From Microbacterium sp. No. 7 (GTDB lineage: Bacteria > Actinomycetota > Actinomycetes > Actinomycetales > Microbacteriaceae), in the NCBI RefSeq assembly GCF_001314225.1, contig NZ_CP012699.1, forward strand, positions 1 to 64,000: DNA of 64,000 bases, in the 5' to 3' direction. The notes under the pieces are model-generated. The model was not told the DNA's origin. It made no database searches and was given only the letters and a program-made list of their open reading frames with translations. The position numbers and the translations under genes are program-made. Within the stretch, counting starts at the first letter, position 1. Each line of letters starts with the position of its first letter. Positions 1-6,915 of this stretch are shown here, in pieces.

Positions 1-151
1 CCGTCGGGGAGGGTCCGGGGCGCTGCGCGCCCCTCCGGGTCGGCCCGGCAGGCCGGGCCTCCGGCCTCGGTGGGGTCGGCGCTGCGCGCCCTCCGGCGGC
101 GTGCTGGGGTGGCCCGTTCTGGGGAGCCGGCTGCCTGCCGCTGTGGGGGGT

Positions 152-472
152 CTACGGCCAGCGGGCTACCTGTGGGTGCCCTGCGGATTCGAGTGCGTCA
201 CAGAGGGCATAGAAGGCGTCGAGGCGGTCTTTGTGCCAGGCGTCTGCCTCGTGGCCGGAGGGGCGGGTGCAGCGCCCTGCGGTGGCCTTGCAGCGGGGGC
301 AGGGCACATCGGCGGCGTGGGGTTCGACGGTGAAGTGTTCACGGTTGCAGGGGCGGCACCAGGCGAGTTCGAGGGGGCGGCCTGCGGTGTCGATCATGTG
401 GGGGCGGGCGCGTTCGTATTCGGCGTAGCTCTGGGGTCTGGGCATCGGCTGCCGGAGGGTGCTGGCGGTCAT
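152..472 (-). CDS. hypothetical zinc-binding protein
   Basis: An unrecognised 106-residue protein. It has a CRPC pair around residue 40 and a CPRC pair about 19 residues later, followed by another Cys, the spacing of a small zinc ribbon. The rest is charged and soluble, with no signal peptide or membrane segment. It lies downstream of, and in the same direction as, the small gene at 521-781, so the two may form one leftward unit diverging from the rightward promoter at 804-856. Function is unknown; nucleic-acid binding is only a guess from the zinc motif. Confidence 0.55.
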   Translation of the reverse strand: MTASTLRQPMPRPQSYAEYERARPHMIDTAGRPLELAWCRPCNREHFTVEPHAADVPCPRCKATAGRCTRPSGHEADAWHKDRLDAFYALCDALESAGHPQVARWP

Positions 473-520
473 CCTCTCCCCCGTTCCTGTGGTCGGTTCG
501 GCGCTGCGCGCCGAGGCGGG

Positions 521-781
521 TTAGCTGGCGGGTTCGTAGGGGTTCGGCCCGACGCTGAACGGTGCTCCCGGCTCGGGGGATGTCACGGCGTAGAGCGCGG
601 CTTCGACGCCCTCCTCCCACGCCCTCGCGCAGTGCCCCTCGCCCAGCAGGGCGGTGTGGTCGCTCACGAGCGCCTGCAGTGCCTCTGCGAGCGCGATCTC
701 GTGGTCGGTGGGTCGGTGGGTCACGTTGCCGGTCAGTGCGGCGAGCGCGGCCTCTGCGGTAGCGATGGTCTGGGCGGTCAT
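521..781 (-). CDS. hypothetical small protein
   Basis: An 86-residue acidic, alanine-rich, mostly helical protein of unknown function. The reading frame extends upstream into the conserved promoter element, but that DNA is explained by the element, so I chose the internal ATG at 781, which leaves a free intergenic space. It is divergent from the gene at 875. No domain recognised. Confidence 0.5.
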   Translation of the reverse strand: MTAQTIATAEAALAALTGNVTHRPTDHEIALAEALQALVSDHTALLGEGHCARAWEEGVEAALYAVTSPEPGAPFSVGPNPYEPAS

Positions 782-803
782 TTCGGCCTCTTTCGGTGCT
801 GTG

Positions 804-856
804 ATCCCGATGTCGGAACCTATGTCTATATTAGTAGCTGTCAAGTCAACTAATCA
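804..856 (+). promoter_or_regulatory. array promoter/leader copy 1
   Basis: The -10 hexamer TATATT is at 827-832; 17 bases upstream lies a poor -35 (ATCCCG). TGTCGG (811-816) sits 10 bases before the -10, as in the sister copies. GTCAAGTCAACTAATC (840-855) begins 7 bases after the -10, so it should be the first transcribed bases. The gene at 875 follows within 20 bases. Confidence 0.8.
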
Positions 857-874
857 AGAAAGGTAGGGCCTGAC

Positions 875-1525
875 ATGAGCATGTGGACATCGGTGACGAT
901 CACCTTCCCGAACCGGGAGGAGGTCGCCGCGCTGGAGAGCATGGTGGCGCTGTGGAACGCGAGCGTGGACCGCGAGCACGGCCTGGAGATCGGCGAGAGC
1001 CTCCGCGAGGAGCGGGTCTATCTGGGCGGGCGGGCGCTCGGATTCGACTCGGACTTCGGTCTCGACGATGAGGGTGCGCACCTGGCGTACCACGACAAGT
1101 ACGAGACCGAGGGACTCGCCACGTTCGGGGAAGCGTTCACGCACCGCTACCAGACCGCGACGGTGCTGATCGAGACCGAGTGGACCGGCGAGGAGCCGAG
1201 CGTCACCCGCGAGCAATGGCAGGGCGGGCGCATCGTGGCCGAGCGCACGAGCGCGGGGAACCTGGAGCCGGTCTACGAGCCGGGACACTCCCCCGCCGAG
1301 GTGCTCGACCGGCTGCGCGCCGAGCTGCGCGAGCTGGCCGAGCTGCTGGGCCGGATCGAGGTGGGCGAGGACTTCTTCGAGCACTTCACCCGCCGCGAAG
1401 CCGAGGCCCTCGCCACGGTCTACGACACCGCCGACATGGCCGAGATCGCCGGTGAGATCCGTCGCAAGTGCGCCGAGGCCGACCCCGAGGCATGGGCCGA
1501 GGAGGTCGATGCCATGACCTCCTGA
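875..1525 (+). CDS. hypothetical protein, array gene 1
   Basis: An unrecognised 216-residue acidic protein. The first ten residues look like a short beta strand (VTITFP), the middle is rich in aromatic and acidic residues, and the C-terminal third is strongly helical with many Glu, Leu and Arg (possible coiled coil around residues 125-160). No Cys pairs, signal peptide or membrane segment. It is the sole gene between array promoter 1 and the hairpin at 1547-1583, so it is likely monocistronic. The start is fixed by the GAAAGG-type ribosome site just downstream of the promoter leader. Function unknown; its regulation is shared with the other array genes. Confidence 0.7.
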   Translation: MSMWTSVTITFPNREEVAALESMVALWNASVDREHGLEIGESLREERVYLGGRALGFDSDFGLDDEGAHLAYHDKYETEGLATFGEAFTHRYQTATVLIETEWTGEEPSVTREQWQGGRIVAERTSAGNLEPVYEPGHSPAEVLDRLRAELRELAELLGRIEVGEDFFEHFTRREAEALATVYDTADMAEIAGEIRRKCAEADPEAWAEEVDAMTS

Positions 1526-1546
1526 TCCCCGTCACTCCCTAGGCGG

Positions 1547-1583
1547 ATAGGGGCCACCTCCCAATGTCGGAGGTGGCCCCTAT
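1547..1583 (+). terminator. perfect hairpin, overlaps promoter copy 2
   Basis: A perfect 15-base inverted repeat (1547-1561 and 1569-1583) with a 7-base loop. It is placed as a terminator for array gene 1, but its loop and right arm contain the TGTCGG and the start of the -10 box of promoter copy 2. Confidence 0.7.
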
Positions 1584-1610
1584 ATTTGTACACGTCAAGT
1601 CAACTAATCA
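1558..1610 (+). promoter_or_regulatory. array promoter/leader copy 2
   Basis: The -10 TATATT is at 1581-1586, with TGTCGG at 1565-1570 and a weak -35 (CTCCCA) 17 bases upstream. The invariant GTCAAGTCAACTAATC is at 1594-1609. It drives the gene at 1630. The spacer DNA is also the upstream gene's terminator stem. Confidence 0.8.
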
Positions 1611-1629
1611 TCGTTCTAGGGAGGACATC

Positions 1630-2124
1630 ATGACTGACATCACCACCACCGGAACCGACACCGCGGCCGAGCTGGGCGAGATCAGCTTCATCCGCGACAA
1701 CCGGACAGTCGCCATCGGCGAGATCGCCCGGGCCGAGGCCACGGCGCGCGACGCGCTCGCTCGCGTGGCCGAGCTCGAGGCGGAGAACAACCGGCTGCGC
1801 TTCGACCAGATCACGGACGGCGGCGACCCCCGCCTCGTCGACTTCTGGGACAAGGCGGGCCGGATCGCTGACTACGCCGGGTTCTGCGCCGAATACGACC
1901 GCCTCGCGGACGAACTGAACGGGGTGCCCCGCGAGCGCGACTTCGAGGTCCGCCTCGACATCACGATCTCCCTCACCGTCTACAAGACGGTCGCCGCCCG
2001 CGACAGCGACGGCGCGGGCGATCTCGCCTCCGAGGAGATCACCTCCGAGGACGTGATCGAGTCCATCCGCTCGAACGGCTGGAGCGGCCTGGACGTGGAC
2101 GACTGGGACGCCGAGCGCGCCTGA
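1630..2124 (+). CDS. hypothetical coiled-coil protein, array gene 2
   Basis: A 164-residue acidic protein with no recognised family. Residues about 25-60 form a heptad-rich helix (AELEAENNRLR and preceding Ala/Glu/Arg repeats), a probable short coiled coil. The second half alternates strand-like and acidic helical stretches (DITISLTVYKTV, then DVIESIRS) and could be a small alpha/beta domain. Cytosolic by appearance. The ATG at 1630 follows GGGAGG closely; the frame's earlier start codons lie inside the promoter element. Monocistronic between promoter copy 2 and the hairpin at 2138-2168. Confidence 0.7.
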   Translation: MTDITTTGTDTAAELGEISFIRDNRTVAIGEIARAEATARDALARVAELEAENNRLRFDQITDGGDPRLVDFWDKAGRIADYAGFCAEYDRLADELNGVPRERDFEVRLDITISLTVYKTVAARDSDGAGDLASEEITSEDVIESIRSNGWSGLDVDDWDAERA

Positions 2125-2137
2125 TCCACCGCTGACC

Positions 2138-2168
2138 GAGGGGCGGAGCCGACTTGGCTCCGCCCCTC
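2138..2168 (+). terminator. hairpin terminator
   Basis: Perfect 13-base arms (2138-2150, 2156-2168) with a 5-base loop, followed by a pyrimidine run. It separates array gene 2 from promoter copy 3. Confidence 0.8.
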
Positions 2169-2193
2169 TCTCTTGCCCCGACTGTCGGCCTGC

Positions 2194-2246
2194 GCGCCAA
2201 TGTCCGACCCCCCTCCTATATTCGTAGGTGTCAAGTCAACTAACCC
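2194..2246 (+). promoter_or_regulatory. array promoter/leader copy 3
   Basis: TGTCCG at 2201-2206, -10 TATATT at 2217-2222, and the leader beginning GTCAAGTCAACTAA at 2230. The -35 position holds GCGCCA. It precedes the gene at 2264 with AGGAGG in between. Confidence 0.8.
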
Positions 2247-2263
2247 ATATCTAGGAGGACACC

Positions 2264-2824
2264 ATGACTGACGTCACCACTGGAGCGGCCGAGATCCTGG
2301 CCGGGATCGAGGATGCGCTCGGGTCGATCTTCGAGCGCATCGGCTGGGCCGAGGACGAGATCGCGCAGGCGCAGCTGCGCCACCCCGAGGACGCCGACAA
2401 GCTCTATCACTCGTTCGCCCTGCTGAGCGGCGATGAGGCATCCGCCCGGATGGGCGTGGAGATCGTCTACCGCGCCCACGTGCGCGAGATCCTCGAACGG
2501 GTCGCCCACGGGGAGGACACCCGCCCGGGCACCGCCGTGGAGGTGGTGATCGGCCTTCTCGCGGCCGCAGAGCGGGCACCGCTCTCGCACGAGGGCTTCG
2601 GGCTGTGCGCGCGGCTGTGGGCCGCTGCAGGACTCCCCGACCACGACGGCTTCGCCGACAAGCTCGACCACATCGAGGCGCTGCACGCCGCGCGCATCGA
2701 CAGCGACGAGATCGCCGCGCGCCGCGCCTGCCGCAACGACGCCCGGAAGCTCGGGCACATCGAGTGCGACGGCTGGCACCACGGACGCGAGACCTACTGC
2801 GTGTTCACCCCCACCGTCGCCTGA
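2264..2824 (+). CDS. hypothetical protein, array gene 3
   Basis: An unrecognised 186-residue soluble protein, mostly helical in appearance and rich in Ala, Glu and His. There are two Cys in the last third and a His-rich C-terminus (GWHHGRETYCVF). No signal peptide or membrane segment. The ATG has a clear AGGAGG upstream within the conserved leader layout. Flanked by array promoter 3 and a hairpin, so probably expressed alone. Function unknown. Confidence 0.7.
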   Translation: MTDVTTGAAEILAGIEDALGSIFERIGWAEDEIAQAQLRHPEDADKLYHSFALLSGDEASARMGVEIVYRAHVREILERVAHGEDTRPGTAVEVVIGLLAAAERAPLSHEGFGLCARLWAAAGLPDHDGFADKLDHIEALHAARIDSDEIAARRACRNDARKLGHIECDGWHHGRETYCVFTPTVA

Positions 2825-2838
2825 TACCGCGGCGCTCA

Positions 2839-2871
2839 GGAGGGGCGGGGTCGAGCCGGCTCCGCCCCTCC
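2839..2871 (+). terminator. hairpin terminator
   Basis: Ten-base GC arms (2839-2848, 2862-2871) directly after array gene 3. Confidence 0.7.
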
Positions 2872-2893
2872 CGCCTACCCGAACCACTCCGCA

Positions 2894-2946
2894 GCGCCAA
2901 TGTCCGACCTCCCTCCTATATTCGTAGGTGTCAAGTCAACTAATCC
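2894..2946 (+). promoter_or_regulatory. array promoter/leader copy 4
   Basis: Nearly identical to copy 3 from 2896 to 2943: TGTCCG at 2901, -10 TATATT at 2917-2922, GTCAAGTCAACTAATC at 2930-2945, and GCGCCA at the -35 position. Confidence 0.8.
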
Positions 2947-2964
2947 CAAGGAAAGGGGATCGAC

Positions 2965-3462
2965 ATGGGTATGGACGTCTACGGGAAGAACCCGACCGCC
3001 GAGGTCGGGCAGTACTTCCGCAACAGCGTGTGGGGCTGGCATCCGCTCGCCGACTACCTCACCGCTGCGCACCCGGCGCTGACCGCCGGATGCACCTACT
3101 GGCACAGCAACGACGGCGACGGCCTCGACGACGCTGGCGCGCTCGCCCTGGCCGACGCGCTCGACGCAGACCTCGCCAACGGCACCGTTGCGCTGTACGA
3201 GGCGGAGCGCAGCGTCTACCTCGCCGCGCTCCCGATGGAGGAGTGCTGGCTGTGCTCGGGCACCGGGGTGCGCACCGACGAGATCGGCGTGCAGAACGGC
3301 CTCGACAAGCCTCGCGACCCCGTGACCGGTCGTGGCGGGTGCAACGCCTGCAGCGGCACCGGGCAGACCGAGCCGAGCGCGCGGCACTACCCGTTCGAGG
3401 TCGCCAACGTGGCCGAGTTCGCCCGCTTCGCGCGGCACAGCGGGGGCTTCGAGATCTGGTGA
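2965..3462 (+). CDS. hypothetical protein with two DnaJ-like Cys motifs, array gene 4
   Basis: A 165-residue protein. Its N-terminus (MGMDVYGKNP) and the aromatic WGWHPLADYL stretch resemble a family of small plasmid and phage proteins I know only as hypothetical. Around residues 94-99 and 115-120 there are two CxxCxGxG-like motifs (CWLCSGTG and CNACSGTG), the zinc-binding unit of DnaJ-type domains, so one zinc ion may be bound between them. No membrane segment. The start follows a GGAAAGGGGATCG ribosome site after promoter copy 4. A chaperone-like or nucleic-acid role is possible but not shown. Confidence 0.7.
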   Translation: MGMDVYGKNPTAEVGQYFRNSVWGWHPLADYLTAAHPALTAGCTYWHSNDGDGLDDAGALALADALDADLANGTVALYEAERSVYLAALPMEECWLCSGTGVRTDEIGVQNGLDKPRDPVTGRGGCNACSGTGQTEPSARHYPFEVANVAEFARFARHSGGFEIW

Positions 3463-3468
3463 ATCAGG

Positions 3469-3506
3469 CCCGGGGAGCGGGGCGATTCGCCGTCTCGCTC
3501 CCCGGG
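3469..3506 (+). terminator. hairpin terminator abutting promoter copy 5
   Basis: Eleven-base arms (3469-3479, 3496-3506). The -35 box of the next promoter begins two bases after the stem. Confidence 0.7.
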
Positions 3507-3508
3507 GG

Positions 3509-3561
3509 TTGCCAATGTCGGACCCATGCCCTATATTCGTAGTAGTCAAGTCAACTAATCA
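3509..3561 (+). promoter_or_regulatory. array promoter/leader copy 5
   Basis: -35 TTGCCA at 3509-3514, exactly 17 bases, then -10 TATATT at 3532-3537. TGTCGG is at 3516 and GTCAAGTCAACTAATC at 3545-3560. Confidence 0.85.
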
Positions 3562-3579
3562 TCGTCCGAGGAGGACCCC

Positions 3580-4605
3580 ATGACCACCACCGCCCAGCCG
3601 ACCGTCGTCCAGGCCACCAGCGCCGCCGACTTCCTCGGCCTCATCCCCGCCCTCATCGGCTACACCCCGACCCGCTCCATCGTCGTCGTCCCCTTCCGCG
3701 GCAACCACACCGCCGGGGCCGCACGCTTCGACCTCAACGAGGACACCGACCCGCAGGCCCTCGCCAGCACCATCACCGGCATCGTCTGCCGTATCCCCGA
3801 CGCCCGGGCCGTCGCCGTGGTCATCTACACCGACCAGGACGGGCACACCACCCGCCCCATCATCGGCGCCCTCCTCGACCGAGCCACCGAGTGCGGCTTC
3901 GGCATCAAGGACGCCCTCTACGTCGCCCGCGATGGCTGGGGAAGCGCCCTCACCGACGAGCAGCCCCACCCGCTCACCGAGATCAACTCCGCGCTCGCCG
4001 CAGGCCGCGCCACCACCGGCGACCAGCACAGCGGCACCGAGATCCCCGCCCCCGACGAGGACCGCCTCGAGGCCGTGCTCGCAGCGTTCGAGGACTTCGG
4101 CCTCGCCGACGTCGCCGAAACCGACTGGGTCGCACTCGCGGAGGTCGCCGCGACCACCCGGCCCGAGGAGATCGACCCGTTCGACGCGGCCAGCCTGATC
4201 TTCGCCCTCAGCCGCCCCTCCCTCCGCGACATCGCCATCGTGCAGTGGGCCACCGACGAGCACGGCGGCGAGCGGGCCGCCGAGGCGCAGGCCGGATGGG
4301 AGCACGGCGAGGAGTACCCGACCGACCTCGCCAGCATCATGTGGGGCGACGCTCCCCGACCCGACGCGCGCCGCCTGCAGTCCGCTCTCGCCACCGTGCG
4401 CCACCTGACCGCACTCGCCCCCCAGCCCCTCCGCGCGGGCCTGCTGGCGACCATCGCGTGGCTCTCCTGGGCGCTCGGGCACTCCACCCACGCCGACGCC
4501 TACGCCCGCCAGGCGCTCACGATCGAACCCGGCCACGGCCTCTCCGAGATCGTCGCCTCGTTCGTCCAGGCAGGCCACCTCCCTCGCTGGGCCTTCGAGC
4601 GTTGA
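3580..4605 (+). CDS. DUF4192 domain protein, array gene 5
   Basis: A 341-residue protein that fits the actinobacterial DUF4192 family: the N-terminus has the typical FLGLIPALIGYTPTRSIVVVPF segment (family recognition), followed by alternating strands and helices. The C-terminal ~100 residues are helical and TPR-like (LLATIAWLSWALGHSTHADAYARQAL). The biochemical function of the family is not established; members are common on actinobacterial chromosomes, phages and plasmids. Start ATG at 3580 is preceded by GAGGAGG. It lies alone between promoter copy 5 and a strong hairpin. Confidence 0.85.
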   Translation: MTTTAQPTVVQATSAADFLGLIPALIGYTPTRSIVVVPFRGNHTAGAARFDLNEDTDPQALASTITGIVCRIPDARAVAVVIYTDQDGHTTRPIIGALLDRATECGFGIKDALYVARDGWGSALTDEQPHPLTEINSALAAGRATTGDQHSGTEIPAPDEDRLEAVLAAFEDFGLADVAETDWVALAEVAATTRPEEIDPFDAASLIFALSRPSLRDIAIVQWATDEHGGERAAEAQAGWEHGEEYPTDLASIMWGDAPRPDARRLQSALATVRHLTALAPQPLRAGLLATIAWLSWALGHSTHADAYARQALTIEPGHGLSEIVASFVQAGHLPRWAFER

Positions 4606-4610
4606 CCTGT

Positions 4611-4643
4611 ACGGGGGTGGGGCGCTCGCCGCCCCACCCCCGT
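4611..4643 (+). terminator. strong hairpin terminator
   Basis: Fourteen-base perfect arms (4611-4624, 4630-4643) with a 5-base loop, immediately after the DUF4192 gene. Confidence 0.8.
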
Positions 4644-4707
4644 GCAAGTCAGAACACGCCAAGACGCTCAGCTCGACTACGGCGCGACGGCGGCGGCGGC
4701 CGACGAC

Positions 4708-4760
4708 TTGCGCATGTCGGAGGCATGCCCTATATTAGTAGTAGTCAAGTCAGCTAATCG
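4708..4760 (+). promoter_or_regulatory. array promoter/leader copy 6, no evident gene
   Basis: -35 TTGCGC at 4708-4713, a 17-base spacer, -10 TATATT at 4731-4736, TGTCGG at 4715 and GTCAAGTCAGCTAATC at 4744-4759. Over the next ~170 bases I see no convincing start codon with a ribosome site; the leftward gene ends at 4933. A small GC hairpin at 4816-4833 could end a ~90-base transcript. The 4606-4932 interval therefore holds a terminator, this promoter and otherwise nothing recognisable. Confidence 0.75.
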
Positions 4761-4932
4761 ACAGGAGAGGGGGCAGGCCCGCCAACCGCACAGCGGCCAG
4801 GGGAAGCGCACACCGCCTCCCCTCGGAGGGAGGGGCTCCACCCCGGAGCCCGCAGTCGCGCTCGCCGCAGCCGGCTACTCCCACGCCGACACAGAGCCAC
4901 ACTCGATCGCCGTCAGGCGGGTCGTCGACGGC

Positions 4933-5265
4933 TCAGCCCCGCGGCTTCCCTGACCGCGGCCACGGGTATGCGTCCACCCGCTCCCACGCCTCGGCGGCGG
5001 ACATCGACATCCGCATGCGATCCCCCACGTGGGGCGCCTCGGCGTTCGCGCACTGCAGGAACCAAGCCCCTGCGCGCAGCGCATCGGTGAATCCGACATG
5101 CCCCGCGGCCACGGCCTCGGCGATCGCCGCGAGCTTCAACGCCTGCCGAGACGTGATCTGCACAGGAGCGTCGTCATCCGGCCCGGGCGCGTCCACGAGG
5201 GCCTGATACTGCTCGGCGACCTTCCACTCGTACTCCGGATCGGCCGGATCGATCAGCTCACCCAT
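4933..5265 (-). CDS. hypothetical protein
   Basis: A 110-residue acidic soluble protein with no recognised domain. Features: Trp/Tyr-rich N-terminus (DPEYEWKVAEQYQAL), an Ala-rich helix, and a proline-rich basic tail. It is the last gene of a compact leftward run (6788 to 4933) that starts with a kinase-like gene, and is only three bases from its upstream neighbour, so co-transcription is likely. Confidence 0.55.
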   Translation of the reverse strand: MGELIDPADPEYEWKVAEQYQALVDAPGPDDDAPVQITSRQALKLAAIAEAVAAGHVGFTDALRAGAWFLQCANAEAPHVGDRMRMSMSAAEAWERVDAYPWPRSGKPRG

Positions 5266-5268
5266 CGC

Positions 5269-5553
5269 TCAACCCTCCACTATCGGCGCGCTCGCCGCCG
5301 GGGAGGTATCAGCCACCACCACCGGCACCAGGTAGCCGGTGCGGAACGCCCGCCGCGCCTTCCGCGCCCAGGTGACCGGATCATCAGCCAGCGCGAGACG
5401 ACCGCCCGGCGCTGACCGGTCCATGATGGTCACTTCCTCAAGGTCGACCCCGATGTCCCCCGAGACCCGATAAGAGCCATCGTCCTCGACACGCAGCACA
5501 CCGACCGCCTCGTACCCGCTCGCCGCGGGCCGCCGGAACTCGACTTCGATCAT
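5269..5553 (-). CDS. hypothetical small protein
   Basis: A 94-residue protein starting MIEVEFRRP. Predicted beta-rich first half (EAVGVLRVEDDGSYRVSGD) and a basic second half. It lies between the kinase-like gene and the 4933-5265 gene in the same direction. The pattern of strands resembles small proteins that accompany phosphotransferase-like enzymes, but I cannot name the family. Confidence 0.55.
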   Translation of the reverse strand: MIEVEFRRPAASGYEAVGVLRVEDDGSYRVSGDIGVDLEEVTIMDRSAPGGRLALADDPVTWARKARRAFRTGYLVPVVVADTSPAASAPIVEG

Positions 5554-5583
5554 CGGGATGTCACCTCACTCGTGCCCTGCATT

Positions 5584-6618
5584 TTAGAACCAGCCCCCCG
5601 GCAGCACCCGGCCCGAAGCCAGCATGATCTCCGCCCGCGCGCGCAGCGCGTCCGCGCGATCCCCCTGGAGCAACGGCGCCACACCCAACAGATCCGGCGA
5701 CCCCACGAGCCGATGCAACGCGCTGCGCTCGCCGTCCGTGAGCTGCGGGGCGTGGAACACTCGGCGCTGCTGGAGCAGCTGCAGGTTGTACCCGTCGCCG
5801 GTGCGGCCGAACGCGAACCCGTGGTCGATCAGGTAGAGCCGGTCCTGGTCGACGAGGAGGTTCCCGCCGTGACGGTCCTGCTGACCGATGAGGGCGTCGA
5901 AGAACCCGGCCGCGAGGATCCGCTCCTCGGGCACGACCGGCAGCGGGTTCGTCACGTTGCCGGGGACGCCCATCGACAACGAGCCGAGCCGGCCGTCGAT
6001 CTCGCGCAGCACGCAGGGCGGCACGAGCTCGTCCCACGGCCCGCCGAGCTCGCGAGCCAGCGCCCACGCTGCGACCTCATGGACCGGCTGCAGCGGCCCG
6101 TCGTGCCCGTAGTCCTCGCTCGCTTCCTCATCCAGCCCGTCGAAGGGTTTGTGGTAGGCGTCTGCGCCGTCCGTCAGCCGCACCCGGATGGTCTCGTTCA
6201 CCCCCGATTCCTCCGCCCACTCGAGGCCGGCCACCTCGGCATCCAGGAGGGCACGCTCGCGGGGATGCCTGCCCTGCTGCGCGGCGGTGGCGATGATCGA
6301 CGGGAGAACATCCGGCCCCACCCAGAAGATGTCTGACACCTCCCGGGGGGACATTGCTCGCGCCGCCGATGCCGGCGGGGGATCTTCGAGCAGCGATGCC
6401 GGCGCGCCCGCCTCGCGCGCCCACCGCTTCGCTACGGACGGCGGCGCCTTCGCGAGGAGCGAGATCGCCTCGTCCGGCACACCCTCTGCTCGCGCCCACG
6501 AGACGATCGCCGAGCGGGCGGCGCGATTCTGCCGACGTCGGGCGTTGTGGGTGGCGCGCTCAGACTCGCTGCCGCAGTTCGGGCAGCGGCGGCCGCCCTC
6601 CTCTGCCGACCGACACAT
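5584..6618 (-). CDS. kinase-like protein with N-terminal zinc ribbon
   Basis: A 344-residue protein. Residues about 12-15 (CPNC) with a nearby Cys form a half zinc ribbon. The C-terminal half carries the hallmarks of an ATP-grasping kinase of the PI3/4-kinase or HipA type: GQQDRHGGNLLV around residue 246 (catalytic D and N in DxxxxN) and LYLIDHGFAF around 262 (metal-binding D, here IDHG in place of DFG). Actinobacterial proteins of this class are poorly characterised. HipA-like toxins are one alternative, but no HipB-like partner is adjacent. The ATG at 6618 overlaps the stop of the small upstream gene (ATGA), indicating translational coupling. Confidence 0.65.
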   Translation of the reverse strand: MCRSAEEGGRRCPNCGSESERATHNARRRQNRAARSAIVSWARAEGVPDEAISLLAKAPPSVAKRWAREAGAPASLLEDPPPASAARAMSPREVSDIFWVGPDVLPSIIATAAQQGRHPRERALLDAEVAGLEWAEESGVNETIRVRLTDGADAYHKPFDGLDEEASEDYGHDGPLQPVHEVAAWALARELGGPWDELVPPCVLREIDGRLGSLSMGVPGNVTNPLPVVPEERILAAGFFDALIGQQDRHGGNLLVDQDRLYLIDHGFAFGRTGDGYNLQLLQQRRVFHAPQLTDGERSALHRLVGSPDLLGVAPLLQGDRADALRARAEIMLASGRVLPGGWF

Positions 6619-6788
6619 CAAGAGGCTCGGGGGTCGTCGTCTCGATCGACTCTGATGGCGATGAGCTGATGCCCTGCGGGCACGCGCTGCTCGAGCTGCT
6701 CGAGGGCGGCCGGATAGGTCGCAGCGTCGACCTCGATCCTCGTGGGCTCCGCCTCCGGCTCGCTGCGCACCGTCCCGATCAACCTCAT
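6618..6788 (-). CDS. hypothetical small protein
   Basis: A 56-residue protein starting MRLIGTVRSEPEAEP, with strand-helix-strand character. I chose the ATG at 6788; an upstream in-frame ATG at 6824 would add 12 residues and has a purine run directly before it. It heads the leftward run and overlaps the kinase-like gene by ATGA. It is divergent from array promoter 7. Function unknown. Confidence 0.45.
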   Translation of the reverse strand: MRLIGTVRSEPEAEPTRIEVDAATYPAALEQLEQRVPAGHQLIAIRVDRDDDPRAS

Positions 6789-6847
6789 GCCCAGATGGTA
6801 TGTCCCCCGCTGCCCAGTCCGCATCCTCTCGCTCGGAGACGGGCATC

Positions 6848-6900
6848 TTGACTAGCTCATATGCGTAACCTATATTTGTAACCGTCAAGTCAGCTAATTT
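6848..6900 (+). promoter_or_regulatory. array promoter/leader copy 7 with CTCATATGCGTAAC
   Basis: Canonical -35 TTGACT (6848-6853), 17-base spacer, -10 TATATT (6871-6876) and leader GTCAAGTCAGCTAATT (6884). In place of TGTCGG the spacer holds CTCATATGCGTAAC (6856-6869), a motif also present at the parA promoter, at 45.77 kb and, reversed, at 48.24 kb. The leftward kinase-like run starts on the other side. Confidence 0.85.
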
Positions 6901-6915
6901 GGATTGGAGGACGTC

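Noticed and set aside
1..151. GC-rich start of the window with several open frames
   Set aside because: Open frames here are the usual by-product of high GC; none has a start signal or family resemblance.
836..850. TTGACTTGACA on the minus strand read as a -35 box for leftward promoters
   Set aside because: No -10-like sequence lies 16-18 bases downstream in the leftward direction in any copy, and most copies have no leftward gene.
4642..4953. A 103-codon rightward open frame across promoter copy 6
   Set aside because: It spans the promoter and leader, has no ribosome site, and its composition looks like random GC-rich DNA.
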